Below the pieces are notes generated by a model that saw only the letters and a list, made by a program, of their open reading frames with translations, did not search any database and was not told the DNA's origin. The translations under genes were made by a program, and so were the position numbers. Of a stretch of 64,000 bases of DNA, positions 41,372 through 48,503 are shown in pieces; positions within the stretch are counted from its first letter, which is position 1, and the number at the start of each line of letters is the position of its first letter. Source of the DNA: Armatimonadota bacterium (GTDB lineage: Bacteria; Armatimonadota; Fimbriimonadia; Fimbriimonadales; Fimbriimonadaceae); contig JAIUNY010000013.1 in assembly GCA_020161505.1 (NCBI GenBank), positions 1 to 64,000 on the forward strand. The letters are read 5' to 3'.

Positions 41372-41959
41372 TCAACCCATTTGGAAAAGTTCCGAGTTTT
41401 GGGATAATTGCTCTCGCAACGCGACTCTTGCCCGATTCAGACGACTTTTGACCGTGCCGATCGGGAGGTCCAGGGCGTCGCTGATCTCCTCGTAAGAGAG
41501 CCCCTCCACGTGATACATGATGAGCATCGCGCGCTGGTACTCCGGCATCGACCCCAAGGCATCCTGGATCGCTGTTTCGCGCGCGTTGCGCTCCGCGATC
41601 TCCGCCGGGCCATCTGAGTCATCCTCATACTGCCGCTCAACTTCGCCATCCCCAATGTTGACTGAAGAATCCAGGCTGACGTTGTTGCCGTCCTTATCGC
41701 GCTTCTTGCGATCGAGGAAGCAATTGGTGACAATGCGATAGAGCCAGGTGCTGAACGCGCTCTGCCCCCGGAAGTTCTTGAGAGCGGAGTAGACCCGCAG
41801 AAAAGCATCCGAGACGACATCCCCCGCTTGCTCAGGATCCCGGGTGAGTCGAAACGCGTACTGATAGGCTCGTGCTTCATATTTCAGCACGAGCTGATCG
41901 AAAGCCGAGCGGTCGCCGTCTCGGGCTCGATCAATCAGCATCAGGTCTTCGTTCCGCAT
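41372..41959 (-). CDS. ECF-type sigma factor (RpoE-like)
   Basis: The 195-residue protein has region 2 (AFDQLVLKYEARAYQYAFRLTRDPEQAGDVVSDAFLRVYSALKNFRGQSAFSTWLYRIVTNCFLDRKKR) and region 4 (MPEYQRAMLIMYHVEGLSYEEISDALDLPIGTVKSRLNRARVALREQL). An acidic linker joins them. It heads a sigma/anti-sigma pair with the next gene. Target promoters are not identifiable here. Confidence 0.93.
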   Translation of the reverse strand: MRNEDLMLIDRARDGDRSAFDQLVLKYEARAYQYAFRLTRDPEQAGDVVSDAFLRVYSALKNFRGQSAFSTWLYRIVTNCFLDRKKRDKDGNNVSLDSSVNIGDGEVERQYEDDSDGPAEIAERNARETAIQDALGSMPEYQRAMLIMYHVEGLSYEEISDALDLPIGTVKSRLNRARVALREQLSQNSELFQMG

Positions 41960-41993
41960 TTCCCTCGTTTGTGAGTGTGACTGAAATCTCCCA

Positions 41994-42515
41994 CTAGCTC
42001 GTGATTCTGGGCCGCGACGTTGGGCGAACGGCCGATTCGATGGCGGCTTGTTCTTCCACCGTCAAACTCGTCTCCGACTTACCTTTGACGAGCGACTTGC
42101 CAAATACGCGACAATCCATCCGCCCCACTTGGCTGGTGATCACAGCTCCATTGCCTTCCTCATCGTACACCGCGAGGGCAAAGCTCTGTTCACCGCCGAC
42201 ATCATTGAAGGCGTTGTATCGGGTGAGACCCACATAGCGCTTCGCCGATTTCAGCTTGCTCTCTGCTCCCGTCATGCGCTCTTTCAAGGCTTCTACTTCG
42301 GCTTCCAAGCCACCGCTCCTGCGGAGCTGAGTGTGCAAGAGTTGTTCCAGATTGCCCCCTTCCGCACCCGTCGAGAGCTGATCCCAGACCCGATGGACGT
42401 TCTTCAGCTTCTTGCTGAGACTGAAACACCAGGCGAGGAGTCCGACCACCACAACCACCAGCACCAAGCTGATGACGGCAAGATAAGGAGCGAGAGCAGA
42501 TTGAAGAGAGCCCAT
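41994..42515 (-). CDS. DUF4446-family membrane protein
   Basis: This 173-residue protein begins with a membrane anchor (LAVISLVLVVVVVGLLAWCFSLSKKL), followed by a coiled region and the DUF4446 core VGLTRYNAFNDVGGEQSFALAVYDEEGNGAVITSQVGRMDCRVFGKSLVKGKSETSLTVEEQAAIESA. Family members are widespread in Gram-positives and Armatimonadota-like genomes, but their role is unknown. It is divergent from lepB. Confidence 0.88.
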   Translation of the reverse strand: MGSLQSALAPYLAVISLVLVVVVVGLLAWCFSLSKKLKNVHRVWDQLSTGAEGGNLEQLLHTQLRRSGGLEAEVEALKERMTGAESKLKSAKRYVGLTRYNAFNDVGGEQSFALAVYDEEGNGAVITSQVGRMDCRVFGKSLVKGKSETSLTVEEQAAIESAVRPTSRPRITS

Positions 42516-42584
42516 GGACTGAAAAAGGCACGCAAATGTGCCGAAGTGAAGTATAACCCCCCATAGGCGGCGTCATTGAGAAAG

Positions 42585-43088
42585 ATGGAGCAGAGATCAC
42601 CATCTCCGAAGAAAAAGAAGCAGGTTGTGCGCGGATTCACCGCGTTCCTCCTCTTTGTTCTGGCGTTTGCTCTCATGATGCTCTTCAACTTCCGAACCGT
42701 GGAAGTGAAGGGCGATTCCATGGTTCCCACTTTCAACAGCAAGGATCACGTCCTGGTGAGCAAAGCCTACTGGTTGGTCGGGGAAGTCAAGCGGAACGAT
42801 ATCGTCGTGGTCAAGAGCCGCGATGTCCCCAACGAATACTACATCAAGAGGGTGTACGCCACGGGCGGAGATACCGTCGATCTCTACAACACTCCCGAAG
42901 GCTGGTCGCCGTTTGAGGGAGAGGTTGAGTACAAAGTTCCGGCTGGCGAATACTACGTCCTCGGCGATAATCGACCCGTCAGCGAAGATTCTCGCGAATG
43001 GGGCCCGGTCAAACTCGATGAGATCCTCGGCAAGGTGATTGTCTTGCGATTCGGCGTCCCTGCCACTCAGGCACAGGCCAAAGAGTAA
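42585..43088 (+). CDS. lepB: Signal peptidase I
   Basis: LepB cleaves signal peptides at the outer face of the inner membrane. The 167-residue protein has one N-terminal membrane segment (about 17-36), the catalytic Ser45 in VKGDSMVPTF, the general-base Lys88 in YYIKRVYATGGD, and the box E motif EYYVLGDNRPVSEDSREWGPV. It is a short, single-anchor type, as in Gram-positive SipS enzymes. ATG 42585 was preferred to TTG 42576. It probably processes the many signal-peptide proteins here. Confidence 0.92.
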   Translation: MEQRSPSPKKKKQVVRGFTAFLLFVLAFALMMLFNFRTVEVKGDSMVPTFNSKDHVLVSKAYWLVGEVKRNDIVVVKSRDVPNEYYIKRVYATGGDTVDLYNTPEGWSPFEGEVEYKVPAGEYYVLGDNRPVSEDSREWGPVKLDEILGKVIVLRFGVPATQAQAKE

Positions 43089-43103
43089 CGGGAGCGCTTC
43101 GAC

Positions 43104-43586
43104 ATGCGATTTCCCACTGCCCGAGTTGGTCGGCAGACGATGGAATTTTTCCCCTCGCCGTACCGGGCGCCTCTCCGGGCTTTTGCGGCCCTTGTTATTC
43201 CTTGGCGCGCCGACGAAGTCCTGATCTGCGACATTGTGGGGCGCGGATGGTGTATCCCGAGCGGACGAGTCGAGCCCTTTGAATCTTCGCAGGAAGCGGC
43301 CGTGCGCGAGGCACGGGAAGAAGCCGGTGCAGAACTCGCCCGGTGCCTCTACCTGGGCTGCTACAAGCTCTCAGACGGCAAAGAGGTGCGATGGGCGGAT
43401 CTCTTCGTTGGGGAGGTCAGGGATCTCGGCGAGATTCTCACGCCACAGGAATCGCGCGGCTGTCAGTGGGTGGATCTCACGGGACTTCCGGAAACCTACT
43501 ATCTTTGGAACGATCTCACCGAGGCCGTCTTCGCCCACTCGAAGCGCGTGATTGATTCCGCTCGTGCTTTTGAGTCCGAGCCCTGA
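43104..43586 (+). CDS. NUDIX hydrolase
   Basis: The 160-residue protein contains a complete Nudix box, GRVEPFESSQEAAVREAREEAGA (residues about 54-76), for Mg-dependent hydrolysis of a nucleoside diphosphate linked to another moiety. The N-terminal strand reads FAALVIPWRADEVLICDIV and the C-terminus WNDLTEAVFAHSKRV. The specific substrate is unknown. It starts 15 bases after lepB and is probably co-transcribed. Confidence 0.9.
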   Translation: MRFPTARVGRQTMEFFPSPYRAPLRAFAALVIPWRADEVLICDIVGRGWCIPSGRVEPFESSQEAAVREAREEAGAELARCLYLGCYKLSDGKEVRWADLFVGEVRDLGEILTPQESRGCQWVDLTGLPETYYLWNDLTEAVFAHSKRVIDSARAFESEP

Positions 43587-43662
43587 AGCATCGGGCCGCC
43601 AGAAAGCCCCCGACGCCCAACCGATTTCCGCCGTCACGCCGTAGAATAGTCAAGACCCGCCC

Positions 43663-44610
43663 ATGGAGAAGATCGTTCTTGCCGCACCCCGAGGATTCTG
43701 CGCTGGCGTTGCCTATGCCATCGAGGTCGTGAACCTCGCGCTGAAAATCCACGGCGCCCCGGTCTATGTGCGCCACGCGATCGTCCACAACGAATGGGTG
43801 GTGCGCGATTTTGAATCCAAAGGTGTGGTCTTCATTGAGGATGTCGATGAGATCCCGGAAGGGGAAGTCGTTGTGTTCTCCGCCCATGGAGTGTCGCCTG
43901 CCGTTCGCGCGCAGGCCAAAGCCCGATCTCTCACCGTGATTGATGCGACCTGCCCTCTCGTGACCAAGGTTCACAATGAAGCCAAGCGTTTCGCCGCCAA
44001 GGACTTCCTGATGGTTTATGTGGGGCATCGTGGACACGTGGAAGCCGAGGGCACCATGGGTGAAGCCCCCGACCGCATGATCCTGGTGGAGACCGCCGCC
44101 GAAGCAGAAGAACTGGAACTCCCACCGCACGAAAAGCTCGCCTTGGTCACTCAGACGACACTCAGCGTGGACGAAGTCCGCGAGATCGTCGAAGTGCTCC
44201 AGCGACGATTCCCCCACCTCCAACTCCCGCAGAAGGAGGACATCTGCTATGCCACCACCAATCGACAGGGAGCCGTGAAGGCTCTGGCCGAGCAGTGTGA
44301 TCTGGTGATTGTCGTCGGAAGCACCACGTCTTCGAATTCAAACCGTCTGCGCGAGGTCGCCGAAAGCTACGGCGCGGACTCTGTGCTCCTGATGTCTCCA
44401 GACGAGATGGATCCTTCCTGGGCCACGAAGTATGGAACCATTGGCATCACCAGTGGGGCTTCAACGCCGGATAACTTGGTGGAAGATGTCATCGGTCGCT
44501 TGCTGGAGTGGACGCCAGGGGCGCCGGTCGAGGTTCTGGAAACAGTGCGGGAAGATGTCGAGTTTCTACCATCGAGGCAACTCGTTGCTCTCGCCATGGC
44601 TCAGGAGTGA
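43663..44610 (+). CDS. ispH: 4-hydroxy-3-methylbut-2-enyl diphosphate reductase
   Basis: IspH makes IPP and DMAPP in the last step of the MEP isoprenoid pathway. The 315-residue protein has the three cluster-ligand cysteines C13 (RGFCAGV), C97 (DATCPLVTKVH) and C195 (DICYATTNRQ), as well as VYVRHAIVHNEWVV, GHRGHVEAEGT and the VVGSTTSSNSNRL loop. Length is normal. Its 3' end overlaps the convergent nucleotidyltransferase gene by 10 bases. Confidence 0.97.
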   Translation: MEKIVLAAPRGFCAGVAYAIEVVNLALKIHGAPVYVRHAIVHNEWVVRDFESKGVVFIEDVDEIPEGEVVVFSAHGVSPAVRAQAKARSLTVIDATCPLVTKVHNEAKRFAAKDFLMVYVGHRGHVEAEGTMGEAPDRMILVETAAEAEELELPPHEKLALVTQTTLSVDEVREIVEVLQRRFPHLQLPQKEDICYATTNRQGAVKALAEQCDLVIVVGSTTSSNSNRLREVAESYGADSVLLMSPDEMDPSWATKYGTIGITSGASTPDNLVEDVIGRLLEWTPGAPVEVLETVREDVEFLPSRQLVALAMAQE

Positions 44611-45179
44611 GCGAATCGGCTCCGCAACTCAGCGAGCCTGGTGACCATTTCGGGATTCTCCATGACTTCCGCCATCATGTCCGTTCGTGCGGCGATGTAT
44701 TCCCAGTCGAGAGTTCTTTGACGGACGAGGATTCCCGCGATATCTCTGATGTCGTGGGGGCGCCCAGCGAAGTTCTTCAGGATGATGAGATCTTCTGCGG
44801 AGCAGACTCGCAGCGAGAATTCATCCCAGAAAGGCTGCAGGCTTCCTCGCATGATGAACTCCTCCTCGTAGGGGAATCCCGCCAAGGAGACATCGACTCC
44901 AATGTCTCCGTCGTGCAATAGTAGAACCCTTGACCGAAGGGCGAAGTCCAGGGCGTTTGCATTTCTTGCAGCAAACTTGCTGAGGAGCAGCGTGGCTACG
45001 GATTCATCGTTTGAAAACCCGGTGTAAACCGTCAAGTCAACGTCTCTTGTGAAACGAGGATCCCCCCATACAAAAATTGCGACACCTCCAATAAAGCAGA
45101 ACGGATAACCTGCTTCTTCAAGCGTAGCCTGAACTTTCGCAGCTACCCGAAAAATGGGAAGCAGTTCTATTTCTGCCAA
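44601..45179 (-). CDS. Nucleotidyltransferase (AbiEii/MNT-like), possible toxin
   Basis: This 192-residue protein has a polymerase-beta-type core: YPFCFIGGVAIFVWGDPRFTRDVDLTVY (GG motif and DxD acidic pair), a third acidic position in DIGVDVSLAG, and a helical C-terminal half with LRVCSAEDLIILKNFAGRPHDIRDIAGIL, typical of AbiEii/DUF6036-type transferases. Some such proteins are toxins that modify tRNA or other targets. It overlaps the upstream small gene by 13 bases, the arrangement of two-gene modules. Confidence 0.8.
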   Translation of the reverse strand: MAEIELLPIFRVAAKVQATLEEAGYPFCFIGGVAIFVWGDPRFTRDVDLTVYTGFSNDESVATLLLSKFAARNANALDFALRSRVLLLHDGDIGVDVSLAGFPYEEEFIMRGSLQPFWDEFSLRVCSAEDLIILKNFAGRPHDIRDIAGILVRQRTLDWEYIAARTDMMAEVMENPEMVTRLAELRSRFAHS

Positions 45180-45397
45180 CGTGCCCTCATTCTCGCTTGC
45201 ATTTCGATTAAGCCAGAGCCATCGCGCAACGGGACATCAGGAGCGTGAGAGAGGGCATCGTAAAGCGCTCTGATTCCCCGCTCCGTCGTCAGGCGTGGGA
45301 GTTCAGTCTGACGAAGACGCTCGTCTTCAGCGGCAGCCAAATCCCAGCGGATTCTGAGCTCTCTGACCACATCGTGCTTCTTTGCGCTCTCTTCCAT
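45167..45397 (-). CDS. Small partner of the nucleotidyltransferase, possible antitoxin
   Basis: From ATG 45397 the protein has 76 residues and is charged and helical: KKHDVVRELRIRWDLAAAEDERLRQTELPRLTTERGIRALYDAL, ending in QARMRARWQK. No DNA-binding signature is clear. It precedes and overlaps the nucleotidyltransferase gene, so the pair would be translated together. Size and order fit an antitoxin, but the sequence does not match a family I recognise. Confidence 0.6.
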   Translation of the reverse strand: MEESAKKHDVVRELRIRWDLAAAEDERLRQTELPRLTTERGIRALYDALSHAPDVPLRDGSGLIEMQARMRARWQK

Positions 45398-45427
45398 AAG
45401 CTCCATTCTACTCCTTTGCGACTCTGA

Positions 45428-45871
45428 TCAGGAATCAGTGCCTTTTAAGATTCCGCGACACTGCTTCAACAGATAAGCATCCAGCAGCATAAGCGCAAAA
45501 CCTTGAACGACGACCGCCCATGCCCCTGACCGTGTTGGGAGATCGCCACCGAACAAAGCGACGCCCGAGCCGACGAGAATGTACAAGTAATTTGCGATCT
45601 GGTTCACCACCAGCAAACCGACAAAAGTCTGAACGGAATGAGGCGGCTTGCCGTTCTTCCCGATCAGAGCAATCACTAAGTTGACAAAGGCCCAGGCGGC
45701 TGTCATCAAGCCAAAGGAGAGCACTGCGGGATTTTGCCATACGAGGGGCAAGGCTAGTCCTCCCAGCAAACAGAAGATCGCCCAGATTTCCAGTCGTTCT
45801 AAATGCTCAATCAGCAGAGGACGAACCGGTGCGACGGAGGGTGGCCATTCAACTTTCGGCGATTTCTTCAT
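45428..45871 (-). CDS. Integral membrane protein of unknown function
   Basis: The 147-residue product has about four membrane segments: LEIWAIFCLLGGLALPLVW, VLSFGLMTAAWAFVNLVIALIG, FVGLLVVNQIANYLYILVGSGVALF and GAWAVVVQGFALMLLDAYLL. The cytoplasmic N-terminus is Pro-rich. Its start overlaps the end of the Pup-ligase-like gene by 23 bases, so translation is probably coupled. No transporter family is recognised. Confidence 0.7.
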   Translation of the reverse strand: MKKSPKVEWPPSVAPVRPLLIEHLERLEIWAIFCLLGGLALPLVWQNPAVLSFGLMTAAWAFVNLVIALIGKNGKPPHSVQTFVGLLVVNQIANYLYILVGSGVALFGGDLPTRSGAWAVVVQGFALMLLDAYLLKQCRGILKGTDS

Positions 45872-47297
45872 AGGTCAAAAATGGATCCGGTAACTCCACG
45901 TAGTCCAGGCGTCCCAAGGAGACTGCGCTCCAGTCAAAGGTGTAATGTTTCGTGCTCTTGTTCAGAGCCTGCTTTACTAACCGTCCACGACCCAGTGCCC
46001 GCGTATCACTCGGAGGATCGGTTTGTGCGTCGAGGATAGCAAGCTCATCCACCACTCGTCTCATCGGCAGAGCGTGGAACAGTGACTTCGCCGGATCGAT
46101 GTTGTGGTATTCCAGATCGATACTGTGCAAGGCATCGTCCGTCCATTCGAGCCCCATATCCTCTCGGTACATATCGACAATGCTCCGCTTTGCCGCCCAG
46201 TCAAGCCGGTCGGCGAGCCCCAGTGGGTTCGTTGCGAGCTCACTCAGCACAGAATCCCATTCATCGAGAACCCAGTCCGTGTCCGCCGAATGCCCGCGAT
46301 ACCGCTCCGCTAAATCGCGATGACGACGCTGGATCTCGATCGCCGTAGCCGTCGTTCCATCCTCCATTCCGCACACCCAATGATAGTTCTCATCGCGCGA
46401 AATGTCCCGCAGAGCAATCAGAGGTTGTTCGATCTGGGCCATGTCATCGAGCAGACCATCTTCGAGCAATCTGAGTACCAGGTTTGTTGTTCCCACCTTC
46501 AGCTTATAGGCATACTCGCTCTGGTTTGACTCACCATAGAGCACGTGCAAACGGTGCATCCCATCGTGGGCATAAAAATGCTCCCACTTCGGATTGATAA
46601 TCGCTCGATTAAATCGCACCCGGCTCGCAATCGTGCGGATGATATGATCGGCTCTTTGAGAAAGCTGATAGAGAACCCGTTCATCCGGATAAACATGATA
46701 AACCTGAGAAACCCAGATATAGTCAATTGGATTCTCTGACATCTCATGCAAAGTCGGGCGACCGCCTTCGTAGAGAATATGCCCTCCGACCCGTCCCACA
46801 CCGGCAAAAATCTGACGCGTTACTAAGAATGCATACAGCTGCTGCACTCTGGTCGTGAAGAAGTCTTCCGTCATCTCCACAAGATAGTTCTCGTGGCATC
46901 CAAAGGTGTGCCCTCCAAAGTGATCGACGGAGTTGTTGTAGACCGATACCTCGTCACTCAACCCGAGGTCATTGATCGCCTGGACAATGATCCTCTGACC
47001 AGCGCGATCATTGGCAATCAAGGAGTCCAATGTCCGGCACTCCGCCGTCGCATACTCCAGGTGCGACCCGACCGCATCAATGTAGAGCCGGGCCCCGTTC
47101 ATCAAGAAGCCGCCACTCTGGGCCGGCTCGAACACTTCATCGCGGGCGTGATAGTCCAGCACCCCGAGCTTCAGATCCGAGAAAACGTGGTCCTTGATCA
47201 GCTCGACCGCCGTCTCAGGCGTCGCAGAGGCCGAATCCACCAAGCACCCGAATTCCGTTTCGAGTCCAAATATTCGTTCACCAGGCGGGCGCGGCAT
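45849..47297 (-). CDS. Pup ligase / deamidase family protein (PafA/Dop-like)
   Basis: The 482-residue protein belongs to the carboxylate-amine ligase family of prokaryotic ubiquitin-like protein (Pup) enzymes. It shows RIFGLETEFG with metal-binding glutamates, MNGARLYIDAVGSHLEYATAEC with the catalytic Asp, YNNSVDHFGGHTFGCHENYLV, LVTRQIFAGVGRV, RADHIIRTIASRVRFNRAIIN, LHVLYGESNQSEYAYKLKVGTTNLVLR, and a C-terminal helical domain. The opening and the ATAEC segment favour PafA, while the region before NGARLYID is somewhat longer than usual and recalls Dop. No Pup-like gene or proteasome subunit is in the window. It is divergent from hrcA. Confidence 0.9.
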   Translation of the reverse strand: MPRPPGERIFGLETEFGCLVDSASATPETAVELIKDHVFSDLKLGVLDYHARDEVFEPAQSGGFLMNGARLYIDAVGSHLEYATAECRTLDSLIANDRAGQRIIVQAINDLGLSDEVSVYNNSVDHFGGHTFGCHENYLVEMTEDFFTTRVQQLYAFLVTRQIFAGVGRVGGHILYEGGRPTLHEMSENPIDYIWVSQVYHVYPDERVLYQLSQRADHIIRTIASRVRFNRAIINPKWEHFYAHDGMHRLHVLYGESNQSEYAYKLKVGTTNLVLRLLEDGLLDDMAQIEQPLIALRDISRDENYHWVCGMEDGTTATAIEIQRRHRDLAERYRGHSADTDWVLDEWDSVLSELATNPLGLADRLDWAAKRSIVDMYREDMGLEWTDDALHSIDLEYHNIDPAKSLFHALPMRRVVDELAILDAQTDPPSDTRALGRGRLVKQALNKSTKHYTFDWSAVSLGRLDYVELPDPFLTYEEIAES

Positions 47298-47410
47298 GAC
47301 CAGATTCTACGCACTGCAGGGCCCGAATCGCGCAACATTCCCGGACGAGGAACCGAGTCGGCCCGGGTTTTGCGTCTAAACTCTCACAACCCCTCTCAAA
47401 CGTATTCATC

Positions 47411-48445
47411 ATGGATCAGCTCAACGAACGAAAACGCCACATTCTGCGCGCGGTGATCTTCGAGTACGTCCACACCGCCGAGCCGATCGCCAGCGAACTC
47501 ATCGCCCGGAAATATGAACTCGGTGTGCGCTCCGCGACTGTCCGCAACGAACTGGCCGAGATCACCGAACTCGGCTTCCTGGAGCAACCCCACACCTCCG
47601 CCGGACGCATTCCGAGCGATGTGGGGTACCGCTACTTTGTCGATCATCTCCTCCCCCAGGAATCCCCCGATGCTGCCGAGCAAACCACGCTCCGCACCGC
47701 AACCCGAGACGAGGAGACCCTGCGCGATCTTGTTACCGAGTCCACGAAAGCCCTCAGCCGTATGACCCGTCTGATGAGCGCCGCCGTCACGGTGAAGGAT
47801 TCAACCGTACGCGTCCGCCATCTCGTCCTCACGGCCCTCGGGCCCGACCGAGCCCTCATCGTTTGCGTTCTGGAAAATGGCCATGCCGAGAACCGCATCA
47901 TCGAGTGTCCACCTGGGGCCACTCTCGCTCACATCGGCCAGCTCAACGAGATCCTTGCCGCAACTGCTGGCGAAAAGAGTCTGAGCGAGCTCCAGGATTA
48001 CCGACTCCCCGTGAGCGGAGATCCCATCCTCAATACTCTCTCGGAACGCGCCAGCACCTGCGTGCGCGGCCTGATGAAAGATCTCACCCGCGGAAATCTG
48101 GTGCTCGAAGGCGAGGAATTCGTCATGGCTCAGCCCGAGTTCCACCGGCTCCCCGACACCATGGAGATGCTGGTCGAATCGGTGACGGATGAAGACGGCC
48201 TCCGAGAAGCGATCTCAGCCCCCCGATCTGATGGCGACACCATCACCATCGGGCGGGAGAACCAAGAGGAAAAGCACTGGCCCCTTGCCATCCTGCGACG
48301 CCAGTTCTATGTCGGCGATCAAGAAGCTGGGGTCATTGCCATCATCGGCCCCACGCGCATGAACTATGGTCGGTCCATCAGCCTCCTCGACTACACGGCG
48401 GATGCGATCTCGGACGTGCTCACGCGACTCTTCGCTCGATCCTGA
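47411..48445 (+). CDS. hrcA: Heat-inducible transcription repressor HrcA
   Basis: HrcA represses chaperone operons by binding CIRCE elements. The 344-residue protein has the N-terminal winged helix (NERKRHILRAVIFEYVHTAEPIASELIARKYELGVRSATVRNELAEITELGFLEQPHTSAGRIPSDVGYRYFVD), a GAF-like middle and the C-terminal FYVGDQEAGVIAIIGPTRMNYGRSISLLDYTADAI. Length is normal. dnaK, grpE and dnaJ are not adjacent, and I see no CIRCE repeat in the 113 bases upstream. Confidence 0.95.
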   Translation: MDQLNERKRHILRAVIFEYVHTAEPIASELIARKYELGVRSATVRNELAEITELGFLEQPHTSAGRIPSDVGYRYFVDHLLPQESPDAAEQTTLRTATRDEETLRDLVTESTKALSRMTRLMSAAVTVKDSTVRVRHLVLTALGPDRALIVCVLENGHAENRIIECPPGATLAHIGQLNEILAATAGEKSLSELQDYRLPVSGDPILNTLSERASTCVRGLMKDLTRGNLVLEGEEFVMAQPEFHRLPDTMEMLVESVTDEDGLREAISAPRSDGDTITIGRENQEEKHWPLAILRRQFYVGDQEAGVIAIIGPTRMNYGRSISLLDYTADAISDVLTRLFARS

Positions 48446-48503
48446 GCCACGCGACTTCCGCTACCATTTTCGCCTAACTCAACACTGATTCAAGCGGATT
48501 TCC

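Noticed and set aside
47298-47410. A CIRCE operator before hrcA
   Set aside because: I looked for the TTAGCACTC/GAGTGCTAA inverted repeat and found none.
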